Source of the DNA: JBIKWM01 sp044356305
GTDB lineage: Bacteria > Bacteroidota > Bacteroidia > UBA10329
Direction of reading: 5' to 3'
Assembly: GCA_044356305.1 (NCBI GenBank)
Contig: JBIKWM010000003.1
Span: 124,001 to 188,000, forward strand
DNA length: 64,000 bases
Positions 6,548 through 14,755 of the stretch are shown here, one piece after another (position 1 is the stretch's first letter; each line of letters begins with the position of its first letter). A program made the position numbers and the translations under genes. The notes beneath the pieces were generated by a model that searched no databases, was not told the DNA's origin, and saw only the letters and a list, made by a program, of their open reading frames with translations.

Positions 6548-8438
6548 ACGGATACTTGCTCTCCTATTGCTGACCGCCCCCTTTGCGGGCCATGCCCAGG
6601 AGACCCTCGGGCCCCTTACCGGCAATGCCGAGGTGGCCAAGGGCTGGGCCGACCGCAACTTCTATCATTCCAAAGGCGCTGACCGCAGTGGCGACACGCT
6701 GCAGCTTCCGTTCATTGACGATTTCTCCCGTTTCAGCTCCCCTTTCCCCGACCAGTCGAAATGGACCGACAAGTGTGCCTGGATCAATGCCACCATGCCC
6801 TTGCGGCCGTGGTCCATTGGGGTGGCCACCCTCGATGGCCTCAATGAGTTCGGACGGCCCTACAGTTTTTACTCCCTGATCGAGTCGTTGCGATGCGATT
6901 CGCTCACCAGCCAGCCCATCGACCTGAGCAACACGCAGGACACCGTCATCCTCACCTTCTACTATCAGGCACAGGGGCTGGGCAACAGTCCCGAGCCCAA
7001 AGACTCGCTGGTGCTCGAACTCAAGGATACCGCTGGCGAGTGGCGCAGCGTGTGGCGCTCAAGCGGCTATGTGCTCACCGATTCCACCTTCAGGCGCGTG
7101 ATGCAGCCCATCATGGGCGGGGAGTTCCTCTACAAGGGCTTTCAGTTCCGATTCCTCAACTACGCCACCCCCACCGGTAGCCTCGATCATTGGCACATCG
7201 ATTATCTCGAGCTCGATGATGAGCGGACCATGGCAGATACGCTTCGTCAGGACATGGCATTCTATTACCAGACTGAGCCATGGCTGGACGATTATGAAGC
7301 CTGTCCTTGGACCCATTATGTTCATCAGAAAACCATATCCACAGAGCCGATCTGCACTAAGTCGTATCCGTTGTATCTGCATAACATCCATTTCGAAGAC
7401 GTTCAGCCAGGGTTCGGCATTTCAGTGCGCGACAATCTGATGAATGAGATAAATCCTCCAATAAACGGAAGTGCGGCTTCCTCTGTATTTGCCCATAAAT
7501 GGTGCAATACAGGGGCAGTTGCCGGTGACCCGAACATTTGCGGTGAAGTGATTGCCTATGATGTGAATTATGAACTGCCCACGAGCACTTCGATGGTCGG
7601 AGTGGATAGCACACATTTTTTCGTTCTCTCCACCATATCCACTACCGTTACCGACCCGAGGATCAGTTCAAACGACACGGTCCTTTACAAACAGGAGTTC
7701 TACAACTTCTACGCCTATGATGATGGCACGGCCGAGAACGCCTACGGCATACTCGATGTGCCCAATGCCCTGTTCGCCTACCGGTTCAATATCTATAAGC
7801 CGGATGTGCTGCGCGGGCTGCAGATCTACTTCAACCCGGTGATTGACAATGCCGAGGTGCTGCAGCGCTTCAAGATAAAGGTGTGGACCGGGGCGCAGGT
7901 GCCCGAGACCATCGTGTATGAGGACACCGCATGGCGCACCCCTGTGTATGACATGGCGCGCAACTATTACCACCACTACATGATCACCGATCAGGTGGTG
8001 AATGTGCAGAGCGGCCTGCTGTTCATAGGCATACAGCAGGAGAGCGGGGTGATGATAAACGTGGGGCTCGACCGCAACCGCAACAGCAACGAGAACATGT
8101 TCTACTTCCTGGGCGAGGATTGGGTGCAGAGTACCATCAAAGGCTCGTGGATGATGCGCCCCACCTTCGGGGCCGCCTACACGTGGACCGATGTGGCCGA
8201 TGTGCCGGCATGGGTCTCTATCGGCATCTATCCCAACCCGGCCGACCAGAGCATCCACGTCACCGGGTGCGATGCCACGGATGTAATCGATCTGCTCGAT
8301 GCCCAGGGCCGCCTTGTGTCGCAGTTGGGCAAGGGCAATGGCCCGTTTGATGTTTCGGCCGTTCAGCCGGGCTTCTATCTTGTTCGCGTCACTCGCAGCG
8401 GAACTGTGGTGGGCACTCAGCGCCTAATAAGGCAATGA
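6534..8438 (+). CDS. secreted protein with T9SS type-A sorting domain
   Basis: This 634-residue exported protein has a signal peptide of about 21 residues ending in GHAQ. Its large unrecognised body is rich in aromatic and aspartate residues. The C-terminal sorting domain of about 75 residues begins at IGIYPNPADQ and ends in VVGTQRLIRQ, the usual type-A pattern that sends proteins through the type IX system to the cell surface. It overlaps the PASTA gene by 14 bases and the RluA-type gene by four, so the three are one transcription unit. The middle third (about 7250-7690) has noticeably more A/T-ending codons than the flanks. No enzymatic motif was found. Confidence 0.88.
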   Translation: MRLTERILALLLLTAPFAGHAQETLGPLTGNAEVAKGWADRNFYHSKGADRSGDTLQLPFIDDFSRFSSPFPDQSKWTDKCAWINATMPLRPWSIGVATLDGLNEFGRPYSFYSLIESLRCDSLTSQPIDLSNTQDTVILTFYYQAQGLGNSPEPKDSLVLELKDTAGEWRSVWRSSGYVLTDSTFRRVMQPIMGGEFLYKGFQFRFLNYATPTGSLDHWHIDYLELDDERTMADTLRQDMAFYYQTEPWLDDYEACPWTHYVHQKTISTEPICTKSYPLYLHNIHFEDVQPGFGISVRDNLMNEINPPINGSAASSVFAHKWCNTGAVAGDPNICGEVIAYDVNYELPTSTSMVGVDSTHFFVLSTISTTVTDPRISSNDTVLYKQEFYNFYAYDDGTAENAYGILDVPNALFAYRFNIYKPDVLRGLQIYFNPVIDNAEVLQRFKIKVWTGAQVPETIVYEDTAWRTPVYDMARNYYHHYMITDQVVNVQSGLLFIGIQQESGVMINVGLDRNRNSNENMFYFLGEDWVQSTIKGSWMMRPTFGAAYTWTDVADVPAWVSIGIYPNPADQSIHVTGCDATDVIDLLDAQGRLVSQLGKGNGPFDVSAVQPGFYLVRVTRSGTVVGTQRLIRQ

Positions 8439-9511
8439 GGGCTGAGGATGATGAGCTGCCCGAGATAGACGATTCGGGCGAATCTGAACTTTTTGAACAC
8501 CACCGCTGGAAGGTGGACCGCGGGCAGGACCTCTTGCGCATCGACAAGTTTCTGATGCACAAGATCCAGAACGCCTCGCGCAACCGTATTCAGAATGCCG
8601 CCAAGGCCGGGAATATTCTGGTCAATGGGCTTGCGGTGAAGCAGAACTACCGGGTCAAACCCTTGGACGAGATCAGCATCGTGCTGCCGCATCCACCGCG
8701 CGACCGCACCCTGCTGCCCGAGAACATCCCGCTCGATATCCTTTTTGAGGACGATGAGGTGTTGGTGATAAACAAGCCCCCCGGACTGGTGGTGCACCCC
8801 GGTGTGGGCAACTACACGGGCACGCTGGTCAATGCGCTGATGTATCACTTCGGCACATTGCCCGATATGGGCAGTGAGCACGGCCCGAGGCCCGGACTGG
8901 TGCACCGGTTGGATAAGGACACATCGGGGGTGATGGTGATCGCGAAATCAGAGTTTGCCATGAGCCATCTGGCGCGGCAGTTCTTTGAGCGCACCAGCGA
9001 CCGCAGGTACACCGCCCTGGTGTGGGGCGACCTGCCCGATGACACGGGCACCATCACCGGAAACATTGGCCGCAGCCTGCGCGACCGCAAGGTTATGGAC
9101 GTGTTTCCGTCTGATAGCGAAATGGGCAAACATGCCGTGACCCACTACAAAGTGCTCGAACGGTTCGGGTATGTCACCCTGGTGGAATGTAAGCTGGAGA
9201 CCGGCCGCACCCACCAGATCAGGGTTCACTTCAGGCACATCGGCCATCCGCTATTCAACGACCCTTGGTACGGTGGCGACAGCATTTTGCGCGGCACCAC
9301 CTTTGCCCGCTACCGCCAGTTCATCGAGAATTGTTTTGCCCTGCTTCCCCGGCAGGCGCTCCATGCCCGCACCTTGGCGTTCACACATCCCGGCACCGGG
9401 CAGTGGCTCTCGTTCGATACCGCCCTGCCTGCCGACCTCGAGGCCGTTATAGCCAAATGGCGCACCTACGTGGCCGCGCGGCCTTTGAATGAAGAGGAGT
9501 CAGAGCATTAG
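8435..9511 (+). CDS. RluA-family 23S rRNA pseudouridine synthase
   Basis: It converts specific uridines in ribosomal RNA to pseudouridine. An S4 RNA-binding domain occupies about residues 30-95. The catalytic domain follows with the signature HRLDKDTSG near residue 158, whose aspartate is the catalytic residue, and the late motif GRTHQIRVHF near residue 255. The length of 358 residues fits the RluD type, but I cannot say which uridines are modified, so no symbol is given. An acidic leader of about 20 residues precedes the S4 domain. The ATG overlaps the stop of the upstream T9SS cargo gene (ATGA), so it is the last gene of the PASTA operon. Confidence 0.93.
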   Translation: MRAEDDELPEIDDSGESELFEHHRWKVDRGQDLLRIDKFLMHKIQNASRNRIQNAAKAGNILVNGLAVKQNYRVKPLDEISIVLPHPPRDRTLLPENIPLDILFEDDEVLVINKPPGLVVHPGVGNYTGTLVNALMYHFGTLPDMGSEHGPRPGLVHRLDKDTSGVMVIAKSEFAMSHLARQFFERTSDRRYTALVWGDLPDDTGTITGNIGRSLRDRKVMDVFPSDSEMGKHAVTHYKVLERFGYVTLVECKLETGRTHQIRVHFRHIGHPLFNDPWYGGDSILRGTTFARYRQFIENCFALLPRQALHARTLAFTHPGTGQWLSFDTALPADLEAVIAKWRTYVAARPLNEEESEH

Positions 9512-9555
9512 TACCGAGCAGACGCTTAATGGCTAATGTCCAATGGGCCACACGC

Positions 9556-10458
9556 TCAGTAGCGGAGCAATTCCTGGCACTCAGCCTGCAGGCTCCGTTT
9601 GCGCAGCACACTCACCACGGCTGTGCTGAGGGTGGTAATGGGCGATAGGATAAATGCCCCGATGGGCAGCAATACGCTCAACATATTCACACGTCCCAGT
9701 CGGGCCGGTTCATCGTGCCCTCCTTTATCCAATATGAACCTGCCGTACATACCGAAGAGCTTCGTGGCGCGTTTCTCTAAAATGAGCAGGCTTGGCGATA
9801 TGGTGGCCGACCCCATGGCCTGCAATTTCCCATTGAGTTGACTGAAGTTGTCACCTTTAAGCGCCTCTGCCACCGCTGGCCCAAAACGGGCCGCATCGCG
9901 CACATCCTCTTCAAGTATCCCTCCTTTGGGTAATAGAACAGTTGCATCTCTCTTGCCCCAGAACATCCAACGTATCACCGTGATGATGCTCACAAGGTTG
10001 GGGTTGCGGTCGACCAGCGCAATGTTGCCCACCACGTGGCCGCCACATTGGCCCACCATCTGACGCACCTTCTGCTGGGCCAGAACCCACATGTTGCGCG
10101 CACCTACCACCGTGAGCACAGGCGTATCCTTCATTATCTCTGTGGCCTGTGGGCTCTGGAGGAACGAACTGATGGGAATGCTCGGATTGAGATACCATAC
10201 AGTGTAGCCGAGTATGATGAGGTCGTATTTCGACTCTTTTACACTGTAAGGCTTGAGCCGGGTGGGGATGTTGAATACGCTTTCTGGGAATTCGTTGAAA
10301 AACGTAACCCTGCCCCACGGGAACGGGTATGCCACCTCCGGTTCTATGACAAGATGTTCGACCTGTATGCCTGCTGCCATCAAGGGCGCAGCGAGGCTGT
10401 CAAGTATGCGGTGCAGCTGTCCCGTCTGCGAATAGCTGATGATCAGCAGTTTATTCAT
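9556..10458 (-). CDS. DarA-like flavodoxin-fold protein
   Basis: The 300-residue protein begins with a flavodoxin-type FMN-binding loop (ISYSQTGQL). It contains PFPWGRVTFFNEFPES and a GARNMWVLAQ segment, features I recognise from Bacteroidota proteins annotated as dialkylresorcinol condensing enzyme (DarA-like). Near the C terminus is a hydrophobic stretch of about 25 residues that could associate with the membrane. Real DarA acts with the ketosynthase DarB to make dialkylresorcinols and flexirubin-type pigments, but no ketosynthase or acyl carrier protein is nearby, so the pathway assignment is weak. The frame opens at 10554; the ATG at 10458 fits the family and follows a -7 element seven bases upstream. 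Confidence 0.72.
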   Translation of the reverse strand: MNKLLIISYSQTGQLHRILDSLAAPLMAAGIQVEHLVIEPEVAYPFPWGRVTFFNEFPESVFNIPTRLKPYSVKESKYDLIILGYTVWYLNPSIPISSFLQSPQATEIMKDTPVLTVVGARNMWVLAQQKVRQMVGQCGGHVVGNIALVDRNPNLVSIITVIRWMFWGKRDATVLLPKGGILEEDVRDAARFGPAVAEALKGDNFSQLNGKLQAMGSATISPSLLILEKRATKLFGMYGRFILDKGGHDEPARLGRVNMLSVLLPIGAFILSPITTLSTAVVSVLRKRSLQAECQELLRY

Positions 10459-10465
10459 TGTCCCG

Positions 10466-10473
10466 CGAAAATA
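10466..10473 (-). promoter_or_regulatory. -7 promoter element of the DarA-like gene
   Basis: Reads TATTTTCG on the minus strand, one base from the consensus TAnnTTTG, and ends seven bases before the ATG at 10458. Confidence 0.5.
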
Positions 10474-10573
10474 GACGCTGGGGCTGCGCGATACACAGCA
10501 CACATGTCGTTCATCGATACATGGAAACCTGCGGAACAATGCCGCGTTAAGCAATCCTCAACACGCAACAGTC

Positions 10574-10726
10574 ATGAAAACCGAAACCAAGATGGAACAG
10601 AGCCAGCGCACCCCCAAACTCACCGCAGCCGAAAAGCGTTTTGCGCACGAGATGAGACTGATCACCAGCATGTCGTTGCAGGAGCTGCTCAATCTTGAGA
10701 AGCTTCGCATGCCCATCGGGGTATGA
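10574..10726 (+). CDS. small 50-residue protein, unknown
   Basis: This short open frame encodes a charged, probably helical protein with no signal peptide or membrane segment, beginning MKTETKMEQSQ and ending RMPIGV. It lies in a gap otherwise without genes. It is followed 80 bases later by a second ORF of exactly the same length, and then by a strong terminator. The two sequences are not obviously related. I do not recognise a family. Support for translation is the good ATG, plausible codon choice and position before a terminator; it could still be non-coding. Confidence 0.5.
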   Translation: MKTETKMEQSQRTPKLTAAEKRFAHEMRLITSMSLQELLNLEKLRMPIGV

Positions 10727-10806
10727 GGATTCTTTAACATTCTTTCACCGAACATCAGGTGCCATGGCAGGGTTGTTTGATGCGTGAATCGCAAACATCC
10801 TAAGCC

Positions 10807-10959
10807 ATGAATAAAGAAGATCTGAAACAGCTGTTCAGCGGACCTACCGCTAAGGTGAAACTCAAGCTCGATGGGCGCACCACCATCATTGTGCGCACAA
10901 TGAACGCGCTCGAGAACTGGTTGGCCCGATACCCGAATGCCACGGTAGTCACGGCCTGA
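10807..10959 (+). CDS. small 50-residue protein, unknown
   Basis: This second short frame begins MNKEDLKQLF and ends NATVVTA. It has an amphipathic start, then a segment (KVKLKLDGRTTIIVR) that looks like two beta strands, then a helix (MNALENWLARYP), as in a small folded domain. It contains no cysteine and no export signal. A rho-independent terminator begins 25 bases after the stop codon, which supports a real transcript ending here. No family is recognised. A larger frame on the opposite strand across this region looks like a shadow. Confidence 0.6.
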   Translation: MNKEDLKQLFSGPTAKVKLKLDGRTTIIVRTMNALENWLARYPNATVVTA

Positions 10960-10983
10960 GAAGAACAGACCGATTTTTGAACT

Positions 10984-11019
10984 GGGCGCCACGGAATACC
11001 TGTGGCGCCCTTTCTGTTT
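10984..11019 (+). terminator. rho-independent terminator after the two small ORFs
   Basis: Perfect 9-bp stem GGGCGCCAC / GTGGCGCCC (10984-10992 and 11002-11010) with a nine-base loop, followed by TTTCTGTTT. It terminates plus-strand transcription. Confidence 0.8.
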
Positions 11020-11247
11020 CTGAAGCATCGGGTCGATTCGGATTCGATGATTGAGTTCATCATTTGGGATGAGATTGAACCTTAATTAGAAACGGATAGA
11101 GCCAGCTTTGACAGATGCGCTTTTGGTGCTGAGAAGTTGCAGGCTATACGTCTCAATGCATTCTCGGCACTTTCGGGGCAGGTTTATTCACAGACCTATT
11201 TCTGTGGCTTACATGCATGGCGCTAGACCGACATCCCGTCAATGGCT

Positions 11248-11255
11248 TACTTTTG
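11248..11255 (+). promoter_or_regulatory. -7 promoter element
   Basis: Reads TACTTTTG and ends 26 bases before the ATG at 11282. The rest of the 11020-11281 gap shows nothing recognisable. Confidence 0.5.
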
Positions 11256-11281
11256 AACTTCGTAGTCGTAATTGAAAAAAC

Positions 11282-11821
11282 ATGGCAGATCTTAGAAAAG
11301 GCGACCGTATTCGCCACGGTCAATACGGAGAAGGGACAGTGATGGCCGTAGAGGAGTACACCTACATCATCCGTTTCAAACGGGGCGATGTGAGTGTGAG
11401 CAAGAAATTCCCCGATATGCACCCCCTGACCGAAAGTGGTGAGGAGGCTGTCACTGCCGATGACCTCGGACCCGTGGGCAATGCGCTGGCCGAACTGCTC
11501 GACCGGTACCTTGGAATCAGCGAGCCCGTGAAGATCCATGAGAAGTGGATGGGCGGTAAGCTGATCATGCAACCGGGTAACCCATCATTGAAGGAGAAGG
11601 AAGTGCCCATTGATGTGTTCTTCCATAAGATTGTGATGCTGCGAGACCGCCTTCGGGTGCTTGAACAGAACATTAACAGCCACCCAAAACTTAACGATGC
11701 CGAAAGGGTGCAGATGCAACAGTATGTGACACGCTGCTATGGCAGCCTCACCACCTTCAACACATTGTTCAAGGAGCGCGAGGATTATTTTACTGGGGAA
11801 AAGGGCAGTGGAGAAGACTGA
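11282..11821 (+). CDS. uncharacterised protein with Tudor-like N terminus
   Basis: The 179-residue cytoplasmic protein starts with a segment (KGDRIRHGQYGEGTVMAV) that resembles the small Tudor-like beta-barrel domain at the C terminus of UvrD/PcrA-type helicases, where it contacts nucleic acid or RNA polymerase. The rest (about residues 60-175) is mostly helical and charged and is not recognised. No enzyme motif is seen. The stop is followed closely by a chromate transporter that probably starts inside the last codons, so the two may be cotranscribed. A nucleic-acid or transcription-related role is only a suggestion from the N-terminal segment. Confidence 0.72.
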   Translation: MADLRKGDRIRHGQYGEGTVMAVEEYTYIIRFKRGDVSVSKKFPDMHPLTESGEEAVTADDLGPVGNALAELLDRYLGISEPVKIHEKWMGGKLIMQPGNPSLKEKEVPIDVFFHKIVMLRDRLRVLEQNINSHPKLNDAERVQMQQYVTRCYGSLTTFNTLFKEREDYFTGEKGSGED

Positions 11822-13160
11822 TGGACGGGCAGATGTTCCAACATCTGTGGAGCGTCAGGTTCCGTTGGCCGATGCCCTGAGATTCTGGCTCAGATTAGGG
11901 TTCATCAGTTTTGGTGGGCCAGCGGGTCAGATTGGCATCATGCACGAGCACGTGGTGGAGCGCGAAAAGTGGATAAGTGAGAAGCGTTTTCTGCACGCAT
12001 TGAACTATTGCATGGTCCTTCCTGGGCCCGAGGCGCAGCAATTGGCCACCTATCTAGGTTGGTTGATGCACGGTACGTTCGGAGGGCTGGCGGCAGGGCT
12101 GCTTTTCGTGTTGCCCAGCATGGCCATTCTCCTTGGTCTGAGCGCGGTGTATGTCACATTCGGTGCATTGCCTGTGGTGGCGGCTGTGTTCGCAGGACTT
12201 AAACCGGCAGTGGTGGCCATCATTGTGGTGGCTCTGATCAAAATCGGCAAAAGGTCGCTCAGTGGGACATTCCATTATCTGGTGGCGGTCGCTTCGTTTG
12301 TCCTCATCTTCTGTTTCAATGTGCCTTTCCCGGTCATCATCGTGTTGGCGGCCCTCATCCCATTGGGGCAGATGCTTATTTTCCGTGGTAGCGGCAGTAC
12401 TGGGTCGGTCGAAGGACCAATGGAAATCGAGCCCGATTCGGACCAATTTGTCATCAACAGCGGCACGATAGTGCCCCATACCGCCTATTCGCCCAAGAAA
12501 CTTATGCTGCAGACAGCCGTGGCCGCTGTGCTGTGGCTGCTGCCTCTTGGCACGCTCATGTACTTCTCCGACCCTGTGTTCTGGAGACATCTGGTAGGGT
12601 TCTTCAGTAAGGCCGCGTTGGTCACTTTCGGTGGGGCATATTCGGTGCTGCCTTATGTGGCGCAGGTAAGTGTTGAAGATTTCGGATGGCTCACTGGGCC
12701 CGAGATGATTGATGGTCTGGCTTTGGGCGAGACCACCCCTGGGCCGCTCATCATGGTTCTCGCATTCGTGGGTTTCATGGCGGGGCATGGACATTTCGGT
12801 GCATCTCTGCCGATGGGGGCTCTTGGGCTTGTCATCACCACGTGGTACACCTTCTTGCCATGTTTCTACTTTATTCTGGCCGGTGCGCCCTTTGTGGAGC
12901 GCACCTTTCGTAACGAGACGCTCAAAAGCATATTGGCCGTGGTGACAGCCGCTGTGGTGGGTGTGGTGCTCAACTTGGCGGTCTATCTCTCAAAGGCGGT
13001 TTTCCTGCCCGGATTTCCCGGTGGCTTTGCCCCTGATTATCTGGCCATCGGTTGGGCCATTGTTTCGTTTTTTGCCATGCAGCGGTTCTCGGTCTCGATG
13101 CTCACATGGATAGGAATCAGTGCTCTTTTCGGCCTCATCAGGTTCATGGTAGGCCTGTGA
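11808..13160 (+). CDS. chrA: chromate transporter, ChrA family
   Basis: This polytopic inner-membrane protein of about 450 residues has two homologous halves. Each is marked by the family FGG motif: GFISFGGPAGQIG near residue 25 and VTFGGAYSVLPY in the second half, with about 10-12 hydrophobic segments in all. ChrA proteins are known to export chromate by proton-motive force, although the substrate in many Bacteroidota is untested. The frame is open from an ATG at 11739, which would overlap the upstream gene by 83 bases. The GTG at 11808 gives a natural N terminus with a 14-base overlap, so I use it; a GTG at 11847 is also possible. Confidence 0.88.
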   Translation: MEKTDGRADVPTSVERQVPLADALRFWLRLGFISFGGPAGQIGIMHEHVVEREKWISEKRFLHALNYCMVLPGPEAQQLATYLGWLMHGTFGGLAAGLLFVLPSMAILLGLSAVYVTFGALPVVAAVFAGLKPAVVAIIVVALIKIGKRSLSGTFHYLVAVASFVLIFCFNVPFPVIIVLAALIPLGQMLIFRGSGSTGSVEGPMEIEPDSDQFVINSGTIVPHTAYSPKKLMLQTAVAAVLWLLPLGTLMYFSDPVFWRHLVGFFSKAALVTFGGAYSVLPYVAQVSVEDFGWLTGPEMIDGLALGETTPGPLIMVLAFVGFMAGHGHFGASLPMGALGLVITTWYTFLPCFYFILAGAPFVERTFRNETLKSILAVVTAAVVGVVLNLAVYLSKAVFLPGFPGGFAPDYLAIGWAIVSFFAMQRFSVSMLTWIGISALFGLIRFMVGL

Positions 13161-13321
13161 ATTGGCATTTCAATTTTCAATGAGAAGATGCTGTTCGCTC
13201 AATATCCGTTTATTGCCCCACAGATCGGCCAACGAACCCGACAAGCGTTTTGAAATACCGAAGCATAAACGTATTATTGCGGCTTGTTCCACCAGAGCAT
13301 TCCCGTTCAACTGATTCAGTC

Positions 13322-14116
13322 ATGAAAAAAGTGATTTTCTCTGCCCTGACTGCGATATGTGCCGTTCCGGCCATGGCAGGCGTCATCGTCCTCGATGGCA
13401 ATTATCAAGGCAAGAACCTCTATGTTCAGAACCCATTCGCCTCTGAGGGTGTCGGTTTCTGCACCTTCGAGGTACAGGTTAACGGCAAGACCACCACGGA
13501 CGAGATCAACTCAAGCGCGTTCGAGATCGATCTGAGCTTTTTCCAGCTCACCCTCGGCACGCCCGTTGAGATAAAGATCAAGCACAAGGACGATTGCAAG
13601 CCCCGCGTGGTGAATCCAGAGGTGCTGAAGCCCATGAGCACGTTTGAGGTGACAGCCCTCGGCATAGGCAAGGACGGCAAACTGGCCGTGACCACCACCA
13701 ACGAGACCGGTAAACTCCCATACAAGATTGAGCAGTTCCGTTGGAACAAGTGGGTGGAAGTTGGCGAATTTGAAGGCAACGGTAATCCCGAGAAGAACGA
13801 TTACACCCAACAGCTCACCACGCTGCACAATGGGGCGAACCGTTTCCGCATCAAGCAGCTCGATCACCGCGGTAAGCCCCGTTACAGCTTTGAGGCTAAG
13901 ACCACCACAGTGCTGCCCGAGGTGACTTTCACACCTGGCGATGGCAAAAAGGTGGATGCAGCCATCAACTTCAGCGAGAGCACCCTTTACGAGATATACA
14001 ATGCCTACGGGAACATTGTGGACAAGGGCATGGGTAAGCGTGTGGATGTGAGCAAGCTCGAAAAGGGCGAGTATTACCTCAACTACGACACTAAGACCGC
14101 CACCTTCAAGAGGTGA
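13322..14116 (+). CDS. secreted protein with short sorting-like C terminus
   Basis: This 264-residue exported protein has a signal peptide of about 19 residues (ending AMA). An all-beta-looking body follows, with two cysteines early (FCTFEV and DDCKPR). The C-terminal segment, beginning near ESTLYEIYNAYGNIV, reads like a reduced T9SS type-A sorting domain: it has the typical paired strands and ends in TATFKR. I do not recognise a catalytic family. The frame is open from 13250, but only the ATG at 13322 is followed at once by a signal peptide. A terminator follows at 14138. A role in surface adhesion or the envelope is possible but unsupported. Confidence 0.82.
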   Translation: MKKVIFSALTAICAVPAMAGVIVLDGNYQGKNLYVQNPFASEGVGFCTFEVQVNGKTTTDEINSSAFEIDLSFFQLTLGTPVEIKIKHKDDCKPRVVNPEVLKPMSTFEVTALGIGKDGKLAVTTTNETGKLPYKIEQFRWNKWVEVGEFEGNGNPEKNDYTQQLTTLHNGANRFRIKQLDHRGKPRYSFEAKTTTVLPEVTFTPGDGKKVDAAINFSESTLYEIYNAYGNIVDKGMGKRVDVSKLEKGEYYLNYDTKTATFKR

Positions 14117-14137
14117 GTAACCATTGATTGATAGATG

Positions 14138-14172
14138 GAAGGCCAGCCTGAGGGTTGGCCTTCTTCATTTTT
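14138..14172 (+). terminator. rho-independent terminator
   Basis: An 11-bp stem (14138-14148 with 14153-14163, one G-U pair) around a four-base loop, followed by a T-rich tail TTCATTTTT. It separates the secreted protein gene from the epimerase gene. Confidence 0.8.
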
Positions 14173-14192
14173 AACAAGAAACGGCAACGACC

Positions 14193-14600
14193 ATGGCATT
14201 CGGCAACATTGAGCACCTGGGCATAGCGGTGATGAGCCTTGACGAGGCGGTTCCGCGCTACGAGGCATTGATGGGGGCCATGTGTTACAAGTACGAGGCG
14301 GTGGAGAGCGAGAATGTGCGCACCGCATTCCTGATGGCCGGGGTGAATAAGATTGAATTGCTTGAGCCGACATCGGCCGAAAGTGCCATTGCCAAGCACC
14401 TTGAGAAACGGGGCGAGGGCCTGCACCATGTGGCCTATTCGGTAACCGACATACAGGCAGAGATGGAGCGGCTGCGCAGTACCGGATACCGCCTGCTTAA
14501 CGATGCCCCGAAACATGGTGCGGACAACAAGCTCATCTGTTTCGTGCACCCTAAGGATGCCAACGGGGTGCTGACAGAACTGTGTCAGGAGCGGGTATGA
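14193..14600 (+). CDS. mce: methylmalonyl-CoA epimerase
   Basis: This small VOC-fold enzyme interconverts the R and S forms of methylmalonyl-CoA in propionate and odd-chain metabolism. The 135-residue sequence has the family metal ligands in order: His in IEHLGIAV near residue 8, His in GLHHVAYSV near residue 84, and Glu in VLTELCQ near residue 130. Length is typical. The partner mutase is not in the window. The gene lies between two terminator-bounded units and has no obvious operon partner. Confidence 0.93.
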   Translation: MAFGNIEHLGIAVMSLDEAVPRYEALMGAMCYKYEAVESENVRTAFLMAGVNKIELLEPTSAESAIAKHLEKRGEGLHHVAYSVTDIQAEMERLRSTGYRLLNDAPKHGADNKLICFVHPKDANGVLTELCQERV

Positions 14601-14755
14601 GCCTTACCTCCACGTTTGCGTGGCAGAATATCCGACATTGCGCCCTCTTGGGCCCGCTACAATTGACTCGATAGTCAGTTAGGGCATTGACCGCTTGAAA
14701 CCTGCCTTCATCTCCTTCTCATTTCTTAGTTTCGCTCCACTCACCCCACACAGAC

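Noticed and set aside
5588..6658. 356-residue minus-strand frame
   Set aside because: Antisense to the PASTA gene, which has recognisable domains and a promoter. The His/Val-rich translation is typical of a shadow frame.
10558..11028. 156-residue minus-strand frame in the small-ORF gap
   Set aside because: It runs through the terminator hairpin and both 50-residue frames, has no recognisable domain and no promoter; the plus-strand reading with a terminator explains the region better.
11739..11807. Upstream ATG extension of the chromate transporter
   Set aside because: It would overlap the preceding gene by 83 bases and add a Ser/Cys/Arg-rich segment not seen in the family; the GTG at 11808 gives a normal N terminus.
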